32,674 nt of DNA, taken from the NCBI GenBank assembly GCA_025054895.1, contig JANWYZ010000004.1, forward strand, positions 1 to 32,674, in the 5' to 3' direction. Origin of the DNA: a bacterium. GTDB taxonomy: Bacteria > Armatimonadota > HRBIN16. Positions 16,503-24,927 of this stretch are shown here, piece by piece; position 1 is the first letter of the stretch, and every line of letters starts with the position of its first letter. The notes under the pieces are model-generated. The model was not told the origin of the DNA. It ran no database searches and saw only the letters and a list, made by a program, of their open reading frames with translations. The translations under genes were made by a program, and so were the position numbers.

Positions 16503-17317
16503 TCGACTGGCGTGAAAACCCTGTGATTCGGCGGGAGCTGCTGTTTCGCCTGCGTCCTCAGCCCTCATATCGCCTGATAATGGTGATAACGGTGGTACTG
16601 GTGTTCATCGCCGTCGCCTTACTCTACTGGGTGGCTTTAGAAAGCATTCGTGACTATGATTCATATCGGAGTCTGGTTGCCCTGACGCTGGTGATACAGA
16701 CGCTGATCGTTGTCGGGGGGGCGCCAGCTGCGACTGCTAACGCCGTCTCTCGCGAGCGTGAACAGCGCACATGGGACCTCCTTTCTATCACCCTACTCAA
16801 ACCGTATGAAGTGGTGCTGGGCAAGCTGATAGGGAGGGTCATACCTTTACTGTTGCCACTGCTGCTGGGAGCGCCGATGATGTTGCTCAGCGCAATCTCT
16901 AACCCGGGGATGTTACCGGCGATAGTGTTGGGGACGTTGTGCGTAGTGGTCACTCTGGTGTTCTATAGTGCGGCGGGGCTGGCTGCCTCCTGCTATAGCC
17001 GTAAAACTGTCACTGCCACTGCGCTGGCGTACCTGTTTGCAGGAGGATGGGTGTTCGGTACATTGATCTTGTGGGGATTAACAGGGCTGCTATTCCCCGG
17101 TGTAGGTTCCAGAGAGGCTACCTTCTGGCTGGCGGTAAACCCCTTTGCAGTGATCGAACCTATCATGGTCAAATACACCCCCACCGCGTACTCCTACCCC
17201 ATCAACGATACGTTGTACGTGCTTAGCCCCTGGACCTTGCTGGTGGTATATGCTGGTCTTACCGTGTTCTTACTATGGGTGCTCATCAGCACCTATCGTC
17301 ACTGGGCGTATAGGTAG
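16499..17317 (+). CDS. ABC-2 type transporter permease
   Basis: 272 aa, six hydrophobic segments, NAVSREREQRTWDLLSITLLKPYEVVLGKLIGRVIPLLLPLLLGAPMMLLS; GTG start. Confidence 0.8.
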   Translation: MIDWRENPVIRRELLFRLRPQPSYRLIMVITVVLVFIAVALLYWVALESIRDYDSYRSLVALTLVIQTLIVVGGAPAATANAVSREREQRTWDLLSITLLKPYEVVLGKLIGRVIPLLLPLLLGAPMMLLSAISNPGMLPAIVLGTLCVVVTLVFYSAAGLAASCYSRKTVTATALAYLFAGGWVFGTLILWGLTGLLFPGVGSREATFWLAVNPFAVIEPIMVKYTPTAYSYPINDTLYVLSPWTLLVVYAGLTVFLLWVLISTYRHWAYR

Positions 17318-17320
17318 TAA

Positions 17321-17431
17321 GGCAGGAGAGGATTGGAGCAGCCGCCTCTTTCGCTCTGCCTCGCAGGAGAAGTGACCGTGTTGCCTTCTCCCATCGGCAG
17401 GACAAGCGAGCAACCGCTCCTCTCCTCTGCC
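17321..17431. other. Nested three-helix inverted-repeat structure in a convergent intergenic region
   Basis: Outer GGCAG+GAGAGGA (17321-17332) with TCCTCTC+CTGCC (17418-17431); middle TCGCT+CTGCC (17351-17360) with GGCAG+AGCGA (17396-17409); inner GGAGAAG (17366-17372) with CTTCTCC (17385-17391). Confidence 0.6.
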
Positions 17432-17435
17432 AGCG

Positions 17436-18086
17436 TCAGGCGTTGTTGCTGTTGTCGCCGCCTTCTTGCTGTTCCTCAGAGCTGCGTGCGCGTCGCTTGA
17501 AAGGGCGGCGCAGTACAATTTGCTTGTAGTCCAGTCCTGCTGCTTGTAGAGCCTTATCCCATGACTCGAAGCGGCGTCGCGCCGCGGTGATGAGGGGAAT
17601 ATCGATCTCTTCCACGTGTTTGGCGTTCAGAGGCTCACCCTGCTCGTACAGCTCGCGCACCCGCTGGATGATGGTCTCCTCATCCCACTGATGGTAGCGA
17701 CGTACTTCCTGATAATCGATGCCTGCGGCTTCTACCGCCTTGCGCCACGAGCCGAAATGCTTCGGCTTGGTCGCTGCTGCTGCTAACTGTGGGTCCAGAT
17801 TGGTGCTCACATTGCGCCACGAAAGGTCTTCTCCCTGCTCGTGTAGCTCGCGGATGCGCTCGATAATGCGCTGGCGGTTCCAGCTGCGATACTTGCGTAC
17901 CTTGTCGTAGTCGACACCTGCAGCCCTCACCGCCTCGCGCCAGCTGCCGTAGTAGCGCATCGCGGCTCGCATGAGCGGTAAATGGTGAATCACCACATTG
18001 GAGTAAGAAAGGTCCACCCCATCCTCTGCCAGTTTTCGAATGTCCTCAGCGATGCTCTCTTTGGTCCAGCGCTTGGATGTCATCAA
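17436..18086 (-). CDS. Stand-alone homing-endonuclease-associated-repeat (HNH_repeat-like) protein
   Basis: 216 aa; three ~60-aa repeats of form W(T/N/D)xExIxxRIRELxEQGExLxxxxVxxxxxxLxxAAxxxFxSWxxAVxAAGxDYxxVRxY; basic C-terminal tail; no HNH catalytic motif. Confidence 0.75.
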   Translation of the reverse strand: MMTSKRWTKESIAEDIRKLAEDGVDLSYSNVVIHHLPLMRAAMRYYGSWREAVRAAGVDYDKVRKYRSWNRQRIIERIRELHEQGEDLSWRNVSTNLDPQLAAAATKPKHFGSWRKAVEAAGIDYQEVRRYHQWDEETIIQRVRELYEQGEPLNAKHVEEIDIPLITAARRRFESWDKALQAAGLDYKQIVLRRPFKRRARSSEEQQEGGDNSNNA

Positions 18087-18196
18087 TTTGTCCTACCCCC
18101 GTCACATGTTTTGAGAAGTGGATAGATGCTCGTTCATAGCCGAAAAAGAAGCGACGTTCCTGGAGGAAACGCCGCCTCACGACGACCAGCCTGCCC

Positions 18197-18212
18197 GTTC
18201 GCTAAAGCGAAC
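18197..18212. repeat. Hairpin GTTCGC-TAAA-GCGAAC
   Basis: Perfect 6-bp stem with TAAA loop, upstream of the glycosidase-like gene. Confidence 0.6.
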
Positions 18213-18353
18213 TTGCGGTACTCGTTGCGCTTTTCACTCATTACAATACAACATCTTGTACTATTTTGCAAGAGGTTAGCAGCGTGTTTGGAGAGAAAAC
18301 ATCAACTGCTCCGACCTGTTTTATCATCCTGTGGAGCGAAGGAGTGGCGCCGA

Positions 18354-21300
18354 ATGTTTGTCCGATATGCCCTTTGTTGTGTGTTCACTGCCTTTTCTCT
18401 ACTGTTTGCAGAGGCGCAAACCAGAGTGGAACACACCGCTGAAGGATGGCAGGTAGAAAATACAGCTATTCGCCTGAAAGTGCTGCCTGATGCAGGCAAG
18501 GTTCTGGTGCTGGACAAGCGATGCAACTACCTCTGGCAATCGCCGCATGACGCGACAATCGCCATACGCAACGTGCAAACATTGCCCGACGGGGTGCTAT
18601 TTGAGACGGACCTGCTCCTGAACGAGGGCAAGAGAGGCGTGCTTCGGGTTGCCATGCAAGTGCCTGCCAAAGCTGCCGAGGTCCACGTTACTGCCGAAGC
18701 GCTACAACCTGAGGCTGCATTCACAGCGACGCCGTTTCTTCCTCCACTGATTCTGGATACACCTCGCGGGGCGCTGGCGGTCGCCGACTATGCGAACGGT
18801 CAACTTTACTCTCTGGATATGAACCCCTTTCCCGCCCGATGGAGATGGATAAACCGGCTGGACCTGCCGCTGATAGGGGTAGTGGATACAGAGAAGGGCT
18901 TTGGATACGCCCTGATTGTGGAGACATCCGACGACGCGGTGATGGAGTGTAAAACCTACCGTGTCGGCGAGCGCGAGCTGGCAGCGCCCCAAATCATCTG
19001 GTGGGCGCAAAAAGGTAAGTTCGGCTATCCGCGCCGGCTCATCTACCATTTCGTGGCGCAGGGCGGTTACGTGGCGATTGCCAAAGCCTACCGCGCTTAC
19101 GCTAAACAGCACGGATTGCTGGTCACACTACGCGAGAAGGCAAAGCGCAACCCTAACCTGCACAGGCTGTTCGGCGCGGCGGACGTGTGGGGCGTATGGG
19201 GTGTGGACTATGCACAGTTCGTACGGGAAGCCAAACTGCTTGGGGTGGACAAATTGATTCTGCACGGTACAGCCTCTCCGCAGGCGATGCAACAAGCGGT
19301 GCAGGCGGGCTACCTGACCAGTGAATACGACAACTACACCGATATCCAGCCTGCAGAGAACGAGGAGAAGATAGACTCCACGCACGACCTTCTGCCCGAT
19401 AGTGCGGTGCTGAGAGCGGACAGTGAACGCATGACCGCATGGCGCACGATGGAAGGGGTGCAGTTTATGAAGCGCTGTCCCGCACTGTGGGTGCGCACCG
19501 CCCGGAAGGTCATCCCTCCTGTGCTACAACAGCGCCCCTTCCTCGCCCGCTTTATCGATGTGACCACCGCTGAGGGGCTGTACGAGTGCTACGACCCCAA
19601 GCATCCGCTTACCCACAGCCAGAAGCGGGAATGCGGTCAGGAGCTGCTCGCGTACGTGCGCTCGCTGGGGTTGGTGGTCGGCGGTGAGCACGGGATATGG
19701 TGGGGAGTGCCCTATCTGGACTATATCGAGGGCATGATGAGTGGGGGACGCTATTCGTGGCCAGCAGGACATCTCATTCGCCCTGAGAGCAAGGAGCAGC
19801 GTTTCACCGACCCATGGGGCAGCCAGCTGCCGCCCTGGAGCGAATATGAAAAGTGGGGCATCGGACATCGGCATCGCATTCCGCTATGGGAGCTGGTGTT
19901 TCATGATTGCGTGGTGTCTACCTGGTACTGGGGCGACTCGTCTGATTGGCTATTGCAAGCTGCGCCGGAGGTCACCGACAAGAAAGACCTGTTCAACATC
20001 CTGTACGGCACTATCCCGTTGATGTGGCTGGACCCGCAGGGAGCGTGGAACAGCGACAGGCAGCGGTTCATCCGCACCTACCGACTCACCAGCCAGCTGC
20101 ACGAGGCGGTTGCCTTACAGGAGATGCTCAGCCACGAATTCTTGACGCCTGACCGCGCGGTACAGCGCACCCGCTTCGCCGATGGCACGGTGTGCGTGGT
20201 CAATTTTGGCGAACAGCCTTATACGCTGAAGGTACGTAACCGTACCATCGTCTTACCCGCAAACGGCTTCTGGGTCAAAGGACCGCGCATCGAGCAAAGC
20301 CGCGTGCTGGTGAACGGAGAAACGGTGACCACTGTGCGTGCGGACGGCTACTTTTTCCGCGAGGCCTCCTCCGAATGGGTGTTCCTGCGGCGAATGGATA
20401 ATGAACATGTGCGCGTGGAAGCCTTCTCTAAACGCAACAGGGTGCGGTTTAACTTGCGTGATGTGGTGAAACAATGGGACAGACGCACACTGCTCGTTTA
20501 CAGCGTCTCTCCGCAGGATGGGAGGCGGGAAACGCAGACGCCTTATGGGTGGCAGGGTGACGGGCAAATCGAGCTGGCTGCCGGCACGGATTGGCGCAAC
20601 AAAAGATTCTACGACGTCCTTTGGGGTAAACACACGCGCCGCCCCGACGTGGCGTTGAATCTGCAGGTATTAACCTCTAATCCAGTGCAGGGCAAGCCGA
20701 TAGCGGTAAAACTGACGGTGCGCAACAGGGGTTTCGCTTCTGCCGCCAGCATACGACTGGCTATCTACGCTGATGAGCAAAAGCCTGCATGTCGGCTCTG
20801 GCAGGGCGAAACATCTCTGAACCCCCGCGCCGAGCGGACGCTGAGTCTCTATCTCGACTCCTCACGTCTGGACGGCAACCGCATCTTGATTGCCGGAGCG
20901 ACGCTGGGGAAAGGGATACAGGAGATTACGGGGGGAGGCAATATCGCCCGTACTTCGGTACACGTACAGCGCGATTTGAGCCGATGGGATACCCGCATGG
21001 TGCTGCGTGTGGAAGCAGGCAAACTGGATAGAGAAGATGAGATAGTGATTGTGCCTGTGCAGGCAGCGCTGTTTGCTGCTGAGACAGTGCGCGCCTACCT
21101 GTTGAACGGCTCAGGGGAGAGGGTAAAAGAGATACCTGCCCAATGCGACCGTATTGATGGACACACGGAAGTTGCCTTTGTGATTCCGGGCAGGATGCCG
21201 TCAGGGAGTGTGCAGCGCGTAGCGATTTACGGGATGCGTCGCACAGGCGCGGCGTTGCCTCCCAGAGCACCGCATCTCTGGTTCGCCGAGCAGCCTGTTG

Positions 21301-21986
21301 TGCTACGTGAAACCTACACCTTACAGCTGCGTGACGGCGTGCCACGTAACCTCGCCACAGCCAATCCCGAGGTGTATCGCCGCCTTATTGCCAGCGGGCA
21401 GACGCTCTCGCCATCCGGCGAACCATTCATCAGCCAGCTGGTGTTCTCCTCCGGAAGGACTGGTTGGGTAGAGGAAGAGGGCGTAAAGCCTGCCCGCGTG
21501 GAGTTGCTTGCGCACGGACCGGTGCGCACCATCGTTCAGGTATCTCGTGAACTGCGCGGCGGAGTCACCTATACCAAACGCTACGCCTTCTACCCGCAGT
21601 TCTTCGACGTGCAGATAGATGCCAGCACCAGCGAAGCCACTTACAGCCGCGCCTTCTACGCACAGCCGGGCAACTACGAGGACAACGGCGGGGTGAAAGC
21701 ACAGGTGGACGGCAAAGGAGAAGCTGAAGGCGTGATGGGTGCCACGAGAGAACCGCGCTGGTATGCGGTGTATACACCCCGCTGGGCGCACGCCTGCCTT
21801 GCGCTGACACCGGTGGATGGTATTGTTTACTGGGATAGCTCAGCAATGGGCGGTATCGGTTTTAACACCGCGCGCACTCAGGGAGTGCGTTTTCGTTATG
21901 TGATACTGCCCGGAGCGGAGAGTGGCTTGTTTGCCGAGCAGTGGTATCGGCGGGCAGTGGAGCCAGTGAAAGCGAGCCTCTATTAG
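18354..21986 (+). CDS. Large secreted putative glycoside-hydrolase-like protein
   Basis: 1210 aa from the preferred start MFVRYALCCVFTAFSLLFAEAQ (signal peptide); aromatic-rich barrel-like region with WGVPYLDYIEGMMSGGRYSWPAGHLIRPES and C-terminal beta-rich domains. Family assignment tentative. Confidence 0.55.
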   Translation: MFVRYALCCVFTAFSLLFAEAQTRVEHTAEGWQVENTAIRLKVLPDAGKVLVLDKRCNYLWQSPHDATIAIRNVQTLPDGVLFETDLLLNEGKRGVLRVAMQVPAKAAEVHVTAEALQPEAAFTATPFLPPLILDTPRGALAVADYANGQLYSLDMNPFPARWRWINRLDLPLIGVVDTEKGFGYALIVETSDDAVMECKTYRVGERELAAPQIIWWAQKGKFGYPRRLIYHFVAQGGYVAIAKAYRAYAKQHGLLVTLREKAKRNPNLHRLFGAADVWGVWGVDYAQFVREAKLLGVDKLILHGTASPQAMQQAVQAGYLTSEYDNYTDIQPAENEEKIDSTHDLLPDSAVLRADSERMTAWRTMEGVQFMKRCPALWVRTARKVIPPVLQQRPFLARFIDVTTAEGLYECYDPKHPLTHSQKRECGQELLAYVRSLGLVVGGEHGIWWGVPYLDYIEGMMSGGRYSWPAGHLIRPESKEQRFTDPWGSQLPPWSEYEKWGIGHRHRIPLWELVFHDCVVSTWYWGDSSDWLLQAAPEVTDKKDLFNILYGTIPLMWLDPQGAWNSDRQRFIRTYRLTSQLHEAVALQEMLSHEFLTPDRAVQRTRFADGTVCVVNFGEQPYTLKVRNRTIVLPANGFWVKGPRIEQSRVLVNGETVTTVRADGYFFREASSEWVFLRRMDNEHVRVEAFSKRNRVRFNLRDVVKQWDRRTLLVYSVSPQDGRRETQTPYGWQGDGQIELAAGTDWRNKRFYDVLWGKHTRRPDVALNLQVLTSNPVQGKPIAVKLTVRNRGFASAASIRLAIYADEQKPACRLWQGETSLNPRAERTLSLYLDSSRLDGNRILIAGATLGKGIQEITGGGNIARTSVHVQRDLSRWDTRMVLRVEAGKLDREDEIVIVPVQAALFAAETVRAYLLNGSGERVKEIPAQCDRIDGHTEVAFVIPGRMPSGSVQRVAIYGMRRTGAALPPRAPHLWFAEQPVVLRETYTLQLRDGVPRNLATANPEVYRRLIASGQTLSPSGEPFISQLVFSSGRTGWVEEEGVKPARVELLAHGPVRTIVQVSRELRGGVTYTKRYAFYPQFFDVQIDASTSEATYSRAFYAQPGNYEDNGGVKAQVDGKGEAEGVMGATREPRWYAVYTPRWAHACLALTPVDGIVYWDSSAMGGIGFNTARTQGVRFRYVILPGAESGLFAEQWYRRAVEPVKASLY

Positions 21987-22071
21987 CGTTAACGAACACA
22001 AAGCGCTCTGTTACACAGCGAATATGTGCGTCCGTTCCGTAGGGGCAAGGCGCAAATATCTGGGAGCCGGG

Positions 22072-24927
22072 TCACTCCTTTTTGCGAGCCCGTCGCTTAG
22101 CGTCCAGCAGCCTGCCGATTTGCTCGCTGGAAGTGGATGGTTGAGGCGTAGGGGCATGGGAGGTGGTTGACTCGGTAGAATCTGTGGTTTGTTCTGTGGT
22201 AGGCAAGGACGCGACGGTAGACGCATATTTTTCCCGCAGACGCTCTTTGCGCTGAAGCAGCCGCGAGGTAGCCGAAGCGTGGGCGGGCGCTTCCCTTTTC
22301 AGGTGCAAACGGGCTAACGTACGCGCCCATGCCTGCTGCCATTCAGGCAGTGCGTCCGTCTGCCACACGATGCGCCTGAGCGCGATGTCTACCGGCAGCA
22401 GGAAGAGCACCACGAACAGCAGAGGAATACTTGCTTCGGAGGGCACTCGCACCGGGGCACGCTGGCTACCGAAAATGTCTTGCGGCGAGGGTTGTTGTCT
22501 GCCTCCGGTGACGCGGGCGATTTGTTCCAGCAGTGCCTTGTTGCTCTTCAGGTCTCGGTACTCCGGTGAGTAAGCGACGGTGTCTGTGCCCACACTGATA
22601 CCTACTGTGCCATCAGGACGACGATACTGGACGGCAACCACGTACGTGCCATAGTTTCTTGCATCGAAGGAGGCTTCGTAGCGGGTAGCGCCCGTTTGCG
22701 AAAGCACCAGTGGTACCGCCTGACCAGTCGGCGATATCAGCCTGGCGCTTAGCGAGCGCCAGGCGGTCTCTTCACCAGCGGGCTGTCGCAGAAGGTCTAC
22801 ACTGACATACCCCTTTCCGCCCGAGATGCTCACCTGCGTACGCAAATCCTCAGCGGGCAGGCTGCGCAGGATAGTGCGCAAGGTGCGCGCGGCGAAAGCG
22901 GGAAACTCTGTCCACCGCACCCACTGCGCACACCATTTCGCTCGCCCGTCCGACGTGAAAGCCATACTGCGCCCAACACCGTACTGCCATACGGCGAAGA
23001 TTGGGTCATCTTTATGCGAAAGTAATCCAATCTGCGCTCCCGGCTTGGCAGTGGTGGTATTATAACCAAGCAACGGCGGCGAACCATCCCAGTTCAAGCC
23101 CGACACGATTTCATCGCCGGTGTAGCGCACGTAAAACGGCTCTTCGATGTATTGCGCTTTACTGGCTATCACCGCCTCTTTGGTGAAGATTTGGGGCAGG
23201 TTCGCCATGCGGTCGGTGAAGTAGTAGCGCCCGCCGCCTGCCTTCGCCAGCTGTTGCAGAAAAGCTTCATCCTTGCCGCGCCCAAAGCAGACAACGGTCA
23301 CGGTGATGCCCGCCTGGCGCAGCTTTGCTGCGAGCGGTATCGCTCCTTCCGTATCGTCGCAGTCATCACCGTCCGCCAGTACAATCATGTGCTTCAGCTT
23401 GGCTCGGCTGAGCTGCATCAGCTTTGCCCCGGCCTCCATGCCTGGACGCACGTAGATACCACCCCCACCCGGCTGGAAGGCGGCGATGGCTCGTAGAATC
23501 TCTTCTCTTTTCTCGCCCACCCGCCACATCGGCACGACCGCGCGGCAGTCGGAGCCAGCAGCGATAACGCCCACTTCATCCTGCGCGGTAAGGAAACGCA
23601 CTACTGTCGCCGCGGCGCGGTTTGCCAGCTCCATCTTGGTGGTTCCACCTTCTGGCATCGCCATACTGCCCGAATCGTCTACTACCAGCACGATACCTAC
23701 ACTGGGGAAGGTGTGGTATTTACGCACGTCCATCGATACCGGCAACGCCTCTTCCACCGGCGTCTCAAAGTACCCGCCCGCCCCGAAGCTATTCTCGCCC
23801 CCTATCATTCCCAGTCCGATGCCCATCTCGCGCGTGGCGATTTGCAGAGCACGCATGGTGGGAATGCCCAGCTCATAGGCAGGCACGTTGTGCAGGATCA
23901 CTGCATCATACGCCTGCAGTTGCGCCGGCTGTGTTTTCATCCCCTGCGGGTTCACCACGTCCACGCGGATACGTTGCGACTGTGCAGCCGTGGAAAGCGG
24001 CGTGGGCTTGCCGCTAGCGGTCACATACAACACACGGGGCGTGCCCTGCACACGCACGTAACCTGCGCCGCGGTTGTTCTGGGGGTAGGTGTCTATCGAA
24101 GCCATCATAGACACCTGATAGCGGTACTGCCCCGCGGCGTCTTCGCGATGCGTCAGGCGTACCAGATTCTTGCCACGCTTTAACGTTACTGTCTGCGCCT
24201 TCACGGGCTGTCCGTCACGCAGCAGAGTCACCTCTGCCGACTGTTCGTGGGTGGACTGTATCCACATGCGTACGTCAAACGGCTCGCCTTCCTTCACCAG
24301 CGTGGGAGCCTGTACTCGTTCCACCAGCGCTTCAGTGCGCACCTCGCGTGCGAAGGGAACCACATGCACCTTGACTCCCCGGCTGGCGGCTTGCAACGCC
24401 TGAGACAGGGTGTCGCCCGTGTTGGCGTTGCCGTCGGAGAAGAGCACCACTTGCTTGCCCACGCTTTCCGGGAAGGCGGCAAGGGCAAGGCTGATGGCGC
24501 GTCCGATGTCGGTCATGTCGGGCGAACTGCTGGCGGGGATTCGGCTCACGTCAAGACGCGCGCTCAGGGGCGTCACCACTTGCGGGTCGCCGCCGAAGAC
24601 GATGATCCCTGCCATGTCGTCTTCGCGCATATTGCGCACGGCGTTTCGGATGAACTGTAAAGCGGTCTCCCGTTGCTGCGGTTCCACACTGGCGCTGCCG
24701 TCCACTACAAAAAACACCGCTTGGGCCGTGGTGGTGCGCACCCAGCGGATTCCTGCCAGCGCGAAGATGATGAGGGTTACCAGCAAGAGGCGCAGCCACA
24801 GCGACGCCTGCTTTTGCCAGCGAGGCAACGCTGCCAGGCTGTGTCGGTGCAACCACCAGAAGGCAGGCAACACCGCCAGTAAGAGCAACATCCAGGGGCG
24901 TGCAAACTCTACAGGCATACCAGTCAC
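22072..24927 (-). CDS. Membrane protein with two VWA domains and a GATase-like segment (BatA-like)
   Basis: 951 aa; N-terminal TM helices; MIDAS motifs VVDGSASVE and VVDDSGSMAM; IGGENSFGAGGYFETPVEEALPV. Confidence 0.85.
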   Translation of the reverse strand: MTGMPVEFARPWMLLLLAVLPAFWWLHRHSLAALPRWQKQASLWLRLLLVTLIIFALAGIRWVRTTTAQAVFFVVDGSASVEPQQRETALQFIRNAVRNMREDDMAGIIVFGGDPQVVTPLSARLDVSRIPASSSPDMTDIGRAISLALAAFPESVGKQVVLFSDGNANTGDTLSQALQAASRGVKVHVVPFAREVRTEALVERVQAPTLVKEGEPFDVRMWIQSTHEQSAEVTLLRDGQPVKAQTVTLKRGKNLVRLTHREDAAGQYRYQVSMMASIDTYPQNNRGAGYVRVQGTPRVLYVTASGKPTPLSTAAQSQRIRVDVVNPQGMKTQPAQLQAYDAVILHNVPAYELGIPTMRALQIATREMGIGLGMIGGENSFGAGGYFETPVEEALPVSMDVRKYHTFPSVGIVLVVDDSGSMAMPEGGTTKMELANRAAATVVRFLTAQDEVGVIAAGSDCRAVVPMWRVGEKREEILRAIAAFQPGGGGIYVRPGMEAGAKLMQLSRAKLKHMIVLADGDDCDDTEGAIPLAAKLRQAGITVTVVCFGRGKDEAFLQQLAKAGGGRYYFTDRMANLPQIFTKEAVIASKAQYIEEPFYVRYTGDEIVSGLNWDGSPPLLGYNTTTAKPGAQIGLLSHKDDPIFAVWQYGVGRSMAFTSDGRAKWCAQWVRWTEFPAFAARTLRTILRSLPAEDLRTQVSISGGKGYVSVDLLRQPAGEETAWRSLSARLISPTGQAVPLVLSQTGATRYEASFDARNYGTYVVAVQYRRPDGTVGISVGTDTVAYSPEYRDLKSNKALLEQIARVTGGRQQPSPQDIFGSQRAPVRVPSEASIPLLFVVLFLLPVDIALRRIVWQTDALPEWQQAWARTLARLHLKREAPAHASATSRLLQRKERLREKYASTVASLPTTEQTTDSTESTTSHAPTPQPSTSSEQIGRLLDAKRRARKKE

